The notes: a model not told the origin generated them from the letters alone. Shown: positions 11,206-21,280, numbered from the stretch's first letter. The stretch is 64,000 nt of DNA from Anodontia alba (GCA_964016985.1 OZ024823.1:135862112-135926111), one strand, 5' to 3'. Program-made: numbers and translations.

Positions 11206-11490
11206 TCCCTAGGCTTAAACTGGTTAAGGGGAGCAAATACACTTTCAGAGGAGACGAGTCTTTCAAAAAAAGAATAGTTTTCTATTCTTAATGAGATGAC
11301 CCTTTGCGGAAGAGGTTTGGGGTGCAGGAAAACAAACATAACGTTACAACAGATCTCTACCTGGTACGAAAATGGCGAAGATCTAAGCGAGTGATTTGTC
11401 TATTTGAGTTATCTTCCAACATAAATGCATTGATCCTAAAATACAGACTTACAAGAGAGAATACCAGTGATAAAATGGTATGGGATATCT

Positions 11491-11642
11491 CCAGCCAGCA
11501 TTCTTTATAAATCTATAGCGGGCCGTTATCGGTCCGTCAGCCAGCATTCTTTATAAATCTATAGCGGGCCGTTATCGGCCCGTCAGCTACCCTGACGGAC
11601 CGATAACGGCCCGCTATAGATTTATAAAGAATGCTCACTGGG
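11491..11642. mobile_element. H9 hairpin MITE with duplicated left arm
   Basis: The left arm, from CCAGCCAGCATTC to CCGTCAG, is present twice in tandem (11491-11539 and 11540-11587) before the right arm ending CTCACTGGG. The second arm copy matches the right arm better (TCGGCCC against TCGGTCC). Confidence 0.86.
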
Positions 11643-11800
11643 TCTTGACATCCAGTTGCACTAAACAAAAATATGTGAAAAAAATACCAGGAAATGCCAT
11701 AATCACGAAACACAGCCCACACGAGGCACCAAAAGAAAGAGAGATGAGGAACAAATAATGACTAAAACACACCGCATGTGAAACCGCCGACGCACAAACA
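11643..11800 (-). mobile_element. BX copy adjoining H9
   Basis: AGGAAATGCCATAATCACGA, CACGAGGCACCAAAAGAAAG, AGAGATGAGGAACAAATAAT and AATGACTAAAACACACCGCA, in BX order on the minus strand. Confidence 0.65.
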
Positions 11801-11844
11801 ATGGCTTAACCCATTGTAGTCGGGAGACCCGTAAAAGGGTAATT

Positions 11845-11912
11845 GGCAAACAGTGCAGACCCAGATCAGACGCCGCAGAACGCGGCGTCTGATCAGGGTC
11901 TCCACTGTTGGC
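11845..11912. mobile_element. H3-type palindromic core, solitary
   Basis: Arms GCAAACAGTGCAGACCCAGA and TCAGGGTCTCCACTGTTGGC enclose GACGCCGC-AGAAC-GCGGCGTC. Near-perfect hairpin without H3 TIRs. Confidence 0.7.
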
Positions 11913-12097
11913 AAATAGTGTAGCCATTTTTCTCTAGGAATAATTAAATCTCATAGCCGAACGTACCTAAAATTGCAATTGGACTCTTCCAGACCGTAGG
12001 ATGAGATACCGGAAGTAATAGCTATCATCTGTGTTAGCATTTGTGTGGTGCAGAGTCCTTCCAGCTCTCTAATCCTACATATATGACGCAACATCAG

Positions 12098-12304
12098 AAA
12101 ATGTACCTTCGGACAAGGGCGTCCAGCGACAATTCAGGCCAGCCTACGCATTTCGCAGTCGGATTGGAGTATTTACTGGGCGCATTTTGGACAGCCAAGG
12201 ATAGAAATAATAATCTTGGTACGGACAACGAAGACTCTGATCAGAATACGCTGATTTGTTTGGCGCGCATGTAAGAAGTTACGTTTTCTCACGTTGCCGC
12301 TCTT
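12098..12304. mobile_element. H7 MITE
   Basis: TGTACCTTCGGACAAGGGCG and AAGTTACGTTTTCTCACGTT ends with GACTCTGATCAGAATACGC and TTTGGACAGCCAAGGAT inside. Diverged. The ORF at 12041 is a shadow. Confidence 0.7.
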
Positions 12305-12651
12305 ATGGCATCCGGTATTGTGAATTTGAAACGTTGCCTTTTTGCAGGCAATTCATAAATATTGCATAGACAGCACAATAACCCTATTAGATATTATCGC
12401 TGGTAGTCAGGTTATAACAAACTGTTAAAAGTTTAGACATGGTCTGTCCGTACGCAAAATGCATATTCATGGCATTTAATCGGATATATATTCAATAATT
12501 GCCTTCACTTGATATCATTGTATCTCATAAATATTCTTATTTACATAATGTGAATGATTTAGGTCTGTGATAACCAGACTAATATGAATCACTGCCCGAT
12601 CATATACAAATGAGCCATAAAACACAGCAAGGACCCTTTGTGCCTACGCAA

Positions 12652-12674
12652 ATGAGCCAGCGCACGACAAAACC

Positions 12675-12706
<32 letters not shown>

Positions 12707-12909
12707 ATATGCGCCCAGCGAAGACTCAGATAAGCCTGGGCATTCGCCCAGTCTAATCAGAGTCTTCGCTGTCCGCATGAAGAAAGCTTGGGTCCTTGGC
12801 TTCCCACTGGGCGCAGAGCAAAGACTGATCAGACTGGGCGGATACCCAGGCGGATCTGAGTCTTTGCTGGTCGCAAATGCCATTTTGTTGGTTTTGTCGT
12901 GCTCTGGCT
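12652..12909. mobile_element. H7-related MITE with its own TIRs
   Basis: TIRs GAGCCAGCGCACGACAAAAC and GTTTTGTCGTGCTCTGGCTC. The interior has ATGCGCCCAGCGAAGACTCA, GTCTTCGCTGTCCGCATGAA and two hairpins as in H7. A 29-nt poly-A (12675-12703) sits in the left flank. Confidence 0.78.
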
Positions 12910-13016
12910 CAAATAATTAAAGGCCGGTATCCAACCAGTCTCAACAGGGCATTCGCTGTTCGCCTGGCGGAATGTGTATGGGGTACAGCAGAACCCAATG
13001 CATGAAATAGAAGTTC

Positions 13017-13247
13017 AGGGCCCAGTTGTTCAAAGCTAACGACGTCGTTAGTTAACGATTCGTTAAAATTTACATCGAGTGATACGCAAATATTCTGAAA
13101 GTTTTTGCTGAAAAAAATGTGCAAAAGCTACTCACATTTTTTCAGCAAAAAATTTCAGAATATTGTATATAGAATCTGTTAAAACAGTTAACGAAATGAC
13201 CCTTAACGACGTCGTTAAGCTAACGACGCTTTGAACAACTGGGCCCT
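13017..13247. mobile_element. H12 MITE with long TIRs
   Basis: AGGGCCCAGTTGTTCAAAGC and GCTTTGAACAACTGGGCCCT are perfect ends. The arms continue with AACGACGTCGTTAG, GTTAACGATTCGTTAA and CAGAATATT-type pairing (AAATATTCTGAAAGTTTTTG near 13085 against TTTTTTCAGCAAAAAATTTC near 13140). Single copy in the window. Confidence 0.88.
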
Positions 13248-13294
13248 GATTAGCGGGGATGTGTGTGTGGTGTTGGGAATGCTGTGCATCGTGA

Positions 13295-13515
13295 CTTTAG
13301 CTTTTCCTGAGTAGCTTCATTTATATTTGTGGTTTCTTCTTGGTAGCTTCATTTACGTATATTTGTGGTTTTTTCTTGGTAGCTTCATTTACGTTTTTTT
13401 TTGTGTTTTTTTTTTTTCTTGGTAGCCTCATTTACGTATATTTGTGTTTTTTTCTTGGTAGCCTCATTTACGTATACTTGTGTTTTTTTCTTGGTAGCTT
13501 CATTTACATCTTATA
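13295..13515 (+). repeat. tandem repeat, five ~40-bp units
   Basis: CTTGGTAGCYTCATTTACGT plus a T-rich ATATTTGTG stretch recurs about five times. It grows from BX sequence (GTGACTTTAGCTTTTCCTGA at 13290), so it is an expansion of the BX tail. The 76-codon ORF is a repeat artefact. Confidence 0.8.
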
Positions 13516-13522
13516 CCGAATA

Positions 13523-13736
13523 TTAACCCTTGTCCTGCTGAATAAATCAAGATGCCATGCCCACTTCTAATTTTCTTCCAATCAGATTACTTGATCCAGG
13601 TTGCTGATGCAAATTCATAAGCTTAATGACAAACAGTGTAGATCCAGATCAGTTGGCGTCTTCAGAAGCCAACTGATCTGGATCTACACTGTTTGCAAAG
13701 GCAGGGCCTATCCGGGGTCAGCAGGACCAGGGTTAA
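13523..13736. mobile_element. H4 MITE with an H3-like core
   Basis: TIRs TTAACCCTTGTCCTGCTGAA and GTCAGCAGGACCAGGGTTAA. The core 13628-13697 is a perfect hairpin AAACAGTGTAGATCCAGATC ... GATCTGGATCTACACTGTTT with centre AGTTGGC-GTCTTCAGAA-GCCAACT. The shell differs from H3 but the outer stem is the same. Confidence 0.85.
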
Positions 13737-13855
13737 GAGGACTTACATTACATCCTAGCAGAGTTAAAACTCAAAACTCGTTATTAATTAATAAAAATAA
13801 TAGGATGATTTCCATTGGTTTAGATCTACATATGTTTTGCAAATTACCAAACAAA

Positions 13856-13856
<1 letters not shown>

Positions 13857-13887
<31 letters not shown>
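13857..13887. repeat. poly-A tract (31 nt)
   Basis: Uninterrupted A run after AAACAAACAAAA; possible retroposon tail. Confidence 0.9.
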
Positions 13888-13888
<1 letters not shown>

Positions 13889-14104
13889 ATATCCCAGTGA
13901 ATAAGATCATCCCAATGATTGCAAGATAAAGACAAAATCTTTAAATGAATGCGAAATGCGCAAACATGACAAGTCAGATTAGATGGCCCGCGAAAAGTGC
14001 CTTTGCACGTGCGCAAAATGCGCAGACTGATATCATCCTGCGCGTGCGCAAAATATCGTCCTGGCATTTGCTCTCCATTCATAGATTCTGTAGTATCCAA
14101 TGAT

Positions 14105-14200
14105 TATGCTGGCGGACAGCCGACACTAATCAGACTGTGCGCATGCGCAGACTGATCTGGGCCTTGGATGTTCGCATATGCCCGAAGATACATTTTCGCT
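14105..14200. mobile_element. H7 fragment
   Basis: GGCGGACAGCCGACACTAATC, AGACTGTGCGCATGCGCAG, TCTGATCTGGGCCTTGGATG: one hairpin half only. Confidence 0.5.
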
Positions 14201-15479
14201 TGGCGCAGCCCAGATGATACAGCTACCTGCAAGTACCTTACTGTAGCAGGGTTGCCTTATATAGGAGGTATAGTTTAGGTGTTTGTAAGTAGGTTACTTC
14301 CCTTTGACCATGTAATTGTAAAAAATTAGGATGGTTAGTTTTGGTAACATTTGGCTCATTAGTTAAGTTTAGGTTTTACTAGTAGGTGGCGCTTAAATCA
14401 GTCAGCTGTTAATTTCACTCGGAAAAGTCATGTTTTTTGAAGGAACTTTGAATTTTAAAATGTAGGGTTTAATTTATTATCAGGTGATATTATAGTTTAG
14501 TTATATTGAAATATTTTGAATTTCAATGTGCTGCAATGATTGGGATGGCTGCATTTTGTCTTTAAATGATATTTAATGACTTTTGCAACTTTTGTGCTTA
14601 GCTTGAAAATGGCGGTAAATCTGGAATTCTGAATTACTACTAACATGTCACTCCTCTTTTGCTTGTATTTTCACTTTTATATAATCCTCTTGCAGTAACC
14701 TCACAGTCACAGAGAGAATGTCTACACCCTGTTACTGTAGAACTACACCTTGTCAGCTTATGTGAGATGAGTGACAGTACCACCCAATTCCACATATTGG
14801 TAAGAATGATATTTTTAGTTCTCATTTTCTGTGCAAGCCATATGTATTTTACAGGCATGTGTACGGGACTGCGTACTTGCGTAGGCCTGAGACTGCGTAC
14901 TTGCGTAGGTCCGGAACCGGGCTGTGCTAGCTTTAATTTGAGTTATGGAAAACTGACCATCAGATATCCCATCAACAAAGTCAGTCATATAAAGATATTT
15001 TTAAGTGTAAGATGCAGTATATATTTGTATGTAATTGTCATGCATTTTCCATTGTAGGTCAGCACTAACTTTAGCTGGTAATTTGTATGATACTTAGTAT
15101 GGCTTGTTATATTTTCAGGGTGGTTATTTTCCTTCCACTATGTTCCTGTTCCATACTACTTATCTACACTGCTGGTATTGCTAACTTACTTCAAGATGTT
15201 CTTTAATACGTAAATACAGCTGTCGAACTCACATCCCTTTTTGTGTTGTTATCTCCATATAAAAGGTCTTAATAATACAGGAAAATTACATTACATTATT
15301 CATTTTACAATGCCAATTTACTTTGAATGGGAACAAGCAGAAGACTATATCATCCATAATTCAATGTAGTTGTATTTTGGAAATTGTAGTGGCTATCACA
15401 TGAACCAAAACGATATTCAAAAGTAAATTGATGACACATATAGTTGTGAAATGAAGTCTTAAATTGCAACGGCCAGAAT
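14201..15479. other. low-repeat stretch
   Basis: One of the few >1-kb stretches without H-family elements. It contains a TATATAGGAGG-like TATA motif near 14260, the possible exon at 14696, and a tandem pair of GACTGCGTACTTGCGTAGG (14869 and 14890). If a host gene is present it would be here, but none can be built. Confidence 0.35.
14696..14799 (+). other. possible coding exon (104 nt), unidentified
   Basis: Preceded by a pyrimidine-rich stretch and an AG (14694-14695) and followed by GTAAGA, a good donor. One frame is open across it and encodes VTSQSQRECLHPVTV and further residues; the other two contain stops. No homology is recognised and no neighbouring exon can be joined, so this may be chance. 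Confidence 0.2.
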
Positions 15480-15684
15480 AAAAAACGAGTCGCAACGTTA
15501 AAAACATACTTTCGGACATGTTCGCCCCGGCAAAGATTCAGATTATCTTGCATATTTGCGCAGTCGGATCAGAATCTTCGCTGAAAGCATTTTGGACAGC
15601 CAAAGATGCAAAGTTTTTTTCATGCGGACAAATAAGACTGATCAGACTGTGAGAATGTACGTTTTCTTTCGTTGTGGCTCCAAA
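15480..15684. mobile_element. H7 MITE, diverged
   Basis: ATACTTTCGGACATGTTCGC, GCGCAGTCGGATCAGAATCT, ATTTTGGACAGCCAAAGATG, AGACTGATCAGACTGTGAG and TGTACGTTTTCTTTCGTTG in the family order. Confidence 0.7.
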
Positions 15685-15963
15685 GATAATTAAACACTTA
15701 AGGAACCGATTACAGAAGTATTCATCTGTGTTGTAGAAACAATTGAAATATTCTTGATGAGGCCCCGGACAACAACTAGTCAGACCAGAGATAGTCATAA
15801 CAAATTGCAATCACACCGTACAATCTTTTCAAGGCACCGTAGACTAAAAAATGGTTCTAGCGAGGTATGCTAAAGTGCAAACAATAAATATTCGGTCACC
15901 GAAAAAATAAGCACAGCGAACCAAAACGCAGCAAAGGAATCGTCTTGGAACTGACAGCAGTTA

Positions 15964-16296
15964 CAGTCGAACCTCGTTATCTCGAACTCGCTTATTTCGA
16001 ATTACCGCTTATCTCGAAGTGAAAATCTGGTCCCTGTTTTAACATTAAACTATGACAACAGGTAACAAAATATTGTGGAAAAGAGGAGAAATTGCTCCTT
16101 AGGAGCAATTTCTCCTTTTTTCCACAATATTTTAGTATATCTCTAGTTTCTGGAGTCAAATTACATACTCATTTGTGAAATGTGGTTGTTTGATCTATCT
16201 TTTTTCCTCAATTCTGCAAATCTGATATGTCGAGATACGGACATCTCGAAGTATTACAGACAGTTCCTTGGACTTCGAGATAACGAGAGTCGACTG
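15964..16296. mobile_element. H2 MITE (pogo/Tigger-like TIRs)
   Basis: Ends CAGTCGAACCTCGTTATCTC and its complement, flanked by TA. Sub-terminal CGCTTATCTCGAAGTG. The centre, 16067-16133, is a near-perfect palindrome of TATTGTGGAAAAGAGGAG arms. No transposase. Confidence 0.85.
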
Positions 16297-16299
16297 TAG

Positions 16300-16959
16300 T
16301 TAGTAGCATTCAATCGGAGTATCGATTTAATTGAGACTCTTCATTAGCAGCAATACCATTGCAGGCTTGCTTAGGTCCACCCCATGGAGAACTCGCTTTT
16401 CCCAGATATTAGAATAAGCTCAATGATCCCTAACTGACCCGGTTTACTTGCACACGGTCTCAACCTTTAGTCAGATGCAGCTGAAACTGAGAAGCACATA
16501 AACAAGCAGTCATCTAGAACAAAAAAAAAAGATGAGGACATTCTCCCAATGGCGTATACAATCTAAAGTATTCGATGTTTATGTAAATACACAACGAAGG
16601 TCCCGCCCCCTCCAAGACTGTGCGGTTGCTGACGCTTATCTGGGGCTTTAGTCTATGCCAGATGACACAGCAAACGGTCAGTATTCTGTGCACACTGTGT
16701 TTGGATTTGGTCACAAAATGAAATAGAATTTATGCGCTTGTTGGACATGATTCGGTATCTAAAACGATATACACCCGACAATGTATCATAAATACTGAGC
16801 ATCAACAGAAACGCCTGCAAAACATAAATTGTAAATAGGTGAAGCATGACAACAGTCAATATTTTTCTTGGAGAAACACATTTTGTAAATTGACCAATAT
16901 GTCTAACGACAGCTGTCAATATAGGGTACGAAACAAGTTACTTGCTGACTAAAGTTTAA
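16300..16959. other. unassigned sequence
   Basis: No repeat family matched apart from an A tract at 16520; no gene. Confidence 0.35.
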
Positions 16960-17173
16960 GTTTTTTTAATATGCTATTTTTCATATTTTTTGCCTAAAAC
17001 ATAGATTGTGGGTACTCGTTAGAACCGCCTCGTCGAGGCGGTTCTAACGAGTACCACAATCTATATTTAGAGCAGAAATAAGAAAAATAATGTATACCCA
17101 TGTAAACCCCAGTTTTACTATATAAAAGTGGGGTTTAAGAGGGTCAACATTATATAGGCTTGTTTTCGTGATG
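16960..17173 (-). mobile_element. H1 MITE, 5' part missing
   Basis: The core (AGAACCGCCTCGTCGAGGCGGTTCT) and the right half to TTGTTTTCGTGATG are intact. The left TIR is absent; similarity starts near CATATTTTTTGCCTAAAACATAG, so this is a truncated copy. Confidence 0.82.
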
Positions 17174-17491
17174 TAAGGGAGGATAACTTTCAAATGATTT
17201 AGTGCTAGGTGATTTTGTTCTGAAACACAGACAGTGGAATTACGCTCGTAGACGTCATCAAAGTGCAAAATGGAACTTCGCTTTAACACTGCTGAAATAT
17301 CTATTGCACGTTTAATTCTGATAAACGCAAAAAAGGGAAACAAAACAGAAAAAAAGAAGAAAAAAGAAACAATCGTCATCTCAGTGCATACACTGAAAAG
17401 TAAAGCAATGCATTTAAATAAACGAGGAGTAAACTCGAGCGCAAACAGACATAAGCTTTGACGTTATTGTCGTTCTTAATTTACTCTTTAA

Positions 17492-17750
17492 TTGAATCCT
17501 TCTGGACTGATTCCCAATCGATGTAATGTAATAAGTACCAAGAATTGGCCAAGGAATATCACGGTTTTATAACGTATGAAAAGCGGAGACCAGTTTAAAA
17601 CACAATATACTGTATTTGAAAGGAAAAAGATAACATACACTATCGATTTCAATGTTTTCGGAAAAGTAAATAAGCTTCGAAATTGTGTTCGCTCACCCCA
17701 CATATTGGGAGAGGGGATTGGGGTAGGGAAGGGGGATAGATATTAGTAGT
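17492..17750 (+). repeat. segmental direct duplication, copy 1
   Basis: Matches 17757-18000 closely: both begin GAATCCTYCTGGACTGATTC, share a GTTTAAAACACAAT block and a CGATTTCARTGTTTTC block, and end in a G-rich stretch followed by TAGATATNAG. Copy 1 retains the TA at 17747-17748 that carries the mariner in copy 2. No gene is recognised. Confidence 0.85.
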
Positions 17751-17756
17751 CCTTTT

Positions 17757-18000
17757 TAACTGAATCCTCCTGGACTGATTCCAAATCGATGTAATGTAAA
17801 AATATCACGGTTTTCTAACGTATAAAAACCGGAGATCAGTTTAAAACACAATGTACTGTGTTTGAAAGGAAAACGATAACATTCACAATCGATTTCAGTG
17901 TTTTCAGAACAGTGACGACAACTCTTTTATGAAGCATCGAAGTTGTGTCCGCTCACCTCGCATATTGGGGGATGGCATGGGGTGGCGGGGTAGATATAAG
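17757..18000 (+). repeat. segmental direct duplication, copy 2 (mariner-bearing)
   Basis: Diverged second copy of the preceding segment, missing about 25 bp present in copy 1 and carrying a short insert (GTGACGACAACTCTTTTATG). It ends at TAGATATAAG, directly followed by the mariner's TA duplication. Confidence 0.85.
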
Positions 18001-18002
18001 TA

Positions 18003-19344
18003 CGAGGGATGTTCGAAATGAATTGCTTATTGTCCTCTAGCTCGATATCCACGTGGGGCACGATAAAAACCAATACATACCTGTATAGGGTTATTCAATA
18101 TCTACACAATGGTGTATAAATGTACATGTTAGACTAAGTGTAAGACATAAAATTTGCCATTTGAATACACGTAGTCATTGACCACTGCAGTAAAAATGGT
18201 TGGTAGAAGCGTCGACAAAAAAGATGAAATACGGGCTTACATCAAAGCTCGCTCAAAACTTGGTTGTTCCTTAAGAAGCTGATGACCGAAATTTCTACTG
18301 CTTTTGGACCTTCTTGTGTGTCTTATGACATAGTTCGGCGGTAGAAAAAGAAATTTGCGTCTGGTGTAGAGTCCATCAAAAATGCACCGAAATCAGGTAG
18401 GCCAAAATCTGCATCTCATAAAGACATCGTTTCCAAAATAAAGGAAATCATTGAAGGAGATGCCAGATTTACAGTTCGTGATATTGCACGAAAGGTAGGC
18501 ATATCACTATCAACGGTTCACCTTATTTTGAAGAAGCATTTGAAAGTCAGAAAGATTTCTGCTAGATGGGTGCCACATCTGTTGACTTACGAGCAAAAGA
18601 GGCAACGGGTTAAAGTGGCCAAAAAGCTGCTTCAAATGTTTCCAAAATATGACAAAAAGCAGTTTGCCAATGTCGTCACATGTGATGAAACCTGGGTCCA
18701 TTATTTTGGGCCCGTCCGAAAGGTTAGCAATAAGATCTGGGCCACTAAACACAGCAAACGCCCAATAATTGCCAAACGTTCTTTGAGTACAAAGAAGGTT
18801 TTGTATGCAATCTTCTTCTCTGGTGAAGGAGTCGCAATAAAAGTGCCAGTGAAAAAGGGCAAAAGCATCACCGGAAAGTACTACAAAGACGTAGTAGTGA
18901 AGAAATTGAAAAAGTATTATCAGAAACGACGCCCTGCCACTGGTTTTAAACATGTCCGTCTTCTACATGACAGTGCCCCAGCTCATACCTCCGCAATAGT
19001 TACGGCGTATTTGAAGAAAGAAAAAAGTAACTGTTTTGCCTCACCCCCCCCGTATTCCCCAGACCTTGCCCCATGTGATTTCTTTTTGTTTCCGAAATTG
19101 AAAGCATTCCTTGCTGGGCGGAAATACCAGACCCGACAGGCACTTGGATCTGCCATTCATCAGTACCTTATTACTGTGCCCAAATCAGCGTACCGTGACG
19201 CCTTCAAGAAGTAGATACATCGGCTGAAACTTTGCATTTCTAGCCACGGGGAGTACTTCGAGGGCATGAAATGAGTACTTTTGGGCTAACTTGAAATTTG
19301 AAGTCTCCAGATAGAAATAAGCAATTCATTTCGAACATCCCTCG
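18003..19344 (+). mobile_element. mariner-type DNA transposon, complete but inactive
   Basis: Perfect 29-bp TIRs (18003-18031 and 19316-19344, outer end CGAGGGATGTTCGAAATG) bound a 1342-bp element. TA lies immediately outside both ends (18001-18002 and 19345-19346), the target duplication expected of Tc1/mariner. The only gene inside is a broken transposase. The element sits at the right end of a local direct duplication whose other copy keeps the unoccupied TA site near 17747, so the insertion is younger than the duplication. Tc1/mariner membership is secure; the subfamily is not assigned. Confidence 0.96.
18196..19274 (+). pseudogene. mariner transposase, disrupted by a frameshift and two TAG codons
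   Basis: Cut-and-paste transposase, about 359 codons from the ATG at 18196 to the TGA at 19272-19274, a normal mariner length. The N-terminal part (DNA-binding helix-turn-helix region) starts in one frame, stops at 18280-18282, and continues in another frame after a shift near 18270-18280. An in-frame TAG interrupts at 18342-18344. The catalytic domain follows uninterrupted: CDETWVHYF (first Asp codon 18684), HDSAPAHTS (18969) and SPDLAPCDFF (third Asp 19077), so all three catalytic aspartates remain. There are 94 and 35 residues between them; mariner usually has 34 in the second interval. A second TAG at 19212-19214 precedes the conserved tail HGEYFEGM. Both TAGs fall where family members have Trp, so TGG to TAG changes are inferred. 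No active protein is expected. Confidence 0.95.
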
Positions 19345-19452
19345 TAGTTCCGTAAATTATTTTAAAAATAAGCGTAAAGCATTTACATGCACAAACGCGA
19401 TGAAACAAACTGGAGGGCTCTATGAAGATAAAAAGCCAGAGTAAAAGCAAAC

Positions 19453-19733
19453 CATCATGAAAACATGCCTATATAATTTTGACCCCCTTAAACCCCACTT
19501 TTATACAGTACAACTGGCGTTTACAGGGGTATACATTATTTTTCTTATTTGTGCTCAAAAACATAGATTGTGGTACTCGTTAGAACCGCCTCGGCGAGGC
19601 GGTTCTAACGAGTACCCACAATCTATGTTTTGAGCAGGAATATGGAAAATATCAGAATTTTTCATCTGAAAATTTTCGTTTTTTTTTGGTGGTAAAATTC
19701 TCAATATATTTGAATAGGCGTGTTTTTGTAATG
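19453..19733 (+). mobile_element. H1 fold-back MITE
   Basis: Complete copy with TIRs CATCATGAAAACATGCCTAT and AATAGGCGTGTTTTTGTAATG. The core stem is perfect through GGTACTCGTTAGAACCGCC. It lies about 110 bp right of the mariner. Confidence 0.9.
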
Positions 19734-19882
19734 GTAGCAGAAACTTCCCAGTCGCTGTGCTGCTACAAACGATTCCAGTTAGGTCCTATTTCCTAGGACA
19801 GAATGACCCCACTTTGTAGAAATGGTGATTAAACCATTCGAACACTGCTTTTATGTACTATTAATCGCACATAAAGCGTATT

Positions 19883-20125
19883 TTACCCTTAAAGCGCCAA
19901 GAAAAACTGCATCTGAAAATGTCGTCTGTTTATGTCGTCTGCTGAATATTCTTGCAGACTTTTCAAACCTATTTTTGCATACAGGCAAACAGTGTGGACC
20001 ATGATCAGACTGCTCCTGAAGGAGCAGTCTGATCTGGGTCCACACTGTTTGCAAAAATGACTTTTAAAATCACAAGCAGATGACAAAGCAGACGACAATA
20101 GTTGTGACAGGCGCTTTAAGGGTTA
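19883..20125 (+). mobile_element. H5 MITE with an H3-like core
   Basis: TIRs TTACCCTTAAAGCGCC and GGCGCTTTAAGGGTTAC. Core 19985-20053: GGCAAACAGTGTGGACCATG ... CTGGGTCCACACTGTTTGC with centre CTGCTCCTGAAGGAGCAG. GTCGTCTG words lie in both flanks. The similar ORFs here and in the copy at 39737 reflect repeat homology. Confidence 0.82.
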
Positions 20126-20205
20126 CATTATGGTAGGTTTAAACTTCAATATTGGAAGGGAGGCAATGGAGAAAAGGACTATAATGCAGATAGCATATCG
20201 ATTTG

Positions 20206-20432
20206 TTACCCTTAACAGTCTTCTGCTCTTTTTAATGCTATGTTCAGATTCAACAGGCGACAAACTGATGGTAGTTTCCTATTTTTCCTAGAAAATAGGC
20301 CCTGACACGTCATGCAAATTGCCTCCCTAAGAGACAATTTGCATTAACGTTCAAACCTATTCTCTAGGAAAAATAAGAAATTTATTTCAAAATGTCGTGT
20401 GCTGAAATTTTTACCCAGCATGCAAAGGGTTA
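20206..20432. mobile_element. H6 MITE
   Basis: Ends TTACCCTTAACAG and GCAAAGGGTTAA. CCTAGAAAATAGG, then the palindrome CATGCAAATTGCCTCCC...GAGACAATTTGCATTAACG, then CTAGGAAAAATAAGAAATTT and GTCGTGTGCTGAA. Confidence 0.75.
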
Positions 20433-20469
20433 AAAGTTGAATAAATCCCCGGGAATAAATCCATTCTAC

Positions 20470-20580
20470 TACGTTAGTGCGAAATATGTATATCCTGATC
20501 AGACGCCACGTCCTGCGTTACCTGAACTCGGTCTACAATATTTGCTCAGATCTGTCTATTCGAATACTTAGAGTAAAACC
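20470..20580 (-). mobile_element. H3 MITE fragment
   Basis: CCTGATCAGACGCC core half, GGTCTACAATATTTGC arm, then the TIR TATTCGAATACTTAGAGTAA. Incomplete and diverged. Confidence 0.6.
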
Positions 20581-20644
20581 GTCAGAAGCAGCTACAGCAT
20601 ATTATATGTACCACATGTCCTTGAATTCAGTATTCGGAAAGACA

Positions 20645-20790
20645 TATCTGAACAAACAGTGTAGACCCTGATCAGACGCCACAGGATGTTTGCCACTCAT
20701 CAAACAGTATTTTAAACACAACAACAGCTATTTATATGCACTATTTAAAGGTTTAGGACAGGTATGGTAAGGGCCCGTAAGGCTGGCTAA
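20645..20790 (+). mobile_element. H3 MITE, core hairpin half lost
   Basis: AACAAACAGTGTAGACCCTG then GATCAGACGCCACAGG, going directly to TGTTTGCCACTCATC; the right core arm is missing. The right flank (GGTTTAGGACAGGTATGGTA) is present. Confidence 0.65.
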
Positions 20791-20929
20791 TCGGATCTGA
20801 AAAGATAATCGATTATCAGTCCTGCCATTGTGATCGATAGTCGATTAGTAATCACTGAAGATTTTATCGTAATTTTACCTGTCTGAGCATGGTTCTTATT
20901 ATTTGTTATACTTTATTGTATGTTTTTGG

Positions 20930-21122
20930 TCAGACAGGCCTGAACAAACAGTGTAGAACCTGATGAGACGCCGCAAACGCGGCGTCTCATCAGGGTCTAC
21001 ACTGTTTGCCACTCATCCAGGTATTTTAGACACAACATTGGGTAGTAAATTCTACTTGTTCAAAGTTTTTGATAAAGTATGGTAAGGAGTTGAGGTGTCT
21101 GAATGCTAAGGGTAAATATGGT
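20930..21122 (+). mobile_element. H3 MITE
   Basis: Palindrome GTGTAGAACCTGATGAGACG...CGTCTCATCAGGGTCTACAC with GCCGC-AAAC-GCGGC centre, CACTCATCCAGG flank, and right TIR TGTCTGAATGCTAAGGGTAA. Both arms carry GATGAGAC where most H3 copies have GATCAGAC. Confidence 0.82.
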
Positions 21123-21236
21123 AAAGTAACAGACACAGAAATGTAATGATCTATTATTAGCAAATCTGTAATGATAGTCATTTTTGTGGAATTTATCGAT
21201 CAATTAATCGATTATCCGATTAATTGTGCCAGCCTT

Positions 21237-21280
21237 AGTAAGGGGTATGGTGTCCGAATACTTAGGGTAAATACGGTATC
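21237..21280 (+). mobile_element. H3 right-end fragment
   Basis: AAGGGGTATGGTGTCCGAAT then ACTTAGGGTAAATACGGTA, the H3 right TIR, without the core. Confidence 0.65.

Noticed and set aside
18528..19214. Treating the 228-codon frame as an intact short transposase gene
   Set aside because: Its apparent start is a TTG inside the conserved region; upstream frame, a TAG at 18342 and another TAG at 19212 show it is part of a disrupted longer gene.
19851..20098. Similar ~70-codon ORFs (beginning MSSALSSACDFKSHFCKQCG) in two places, also at 39765-39977
   Set aside because: Both lie inside H5 copies; the similarity reflects DNA repeat homology across a palindrome, not protein selection.
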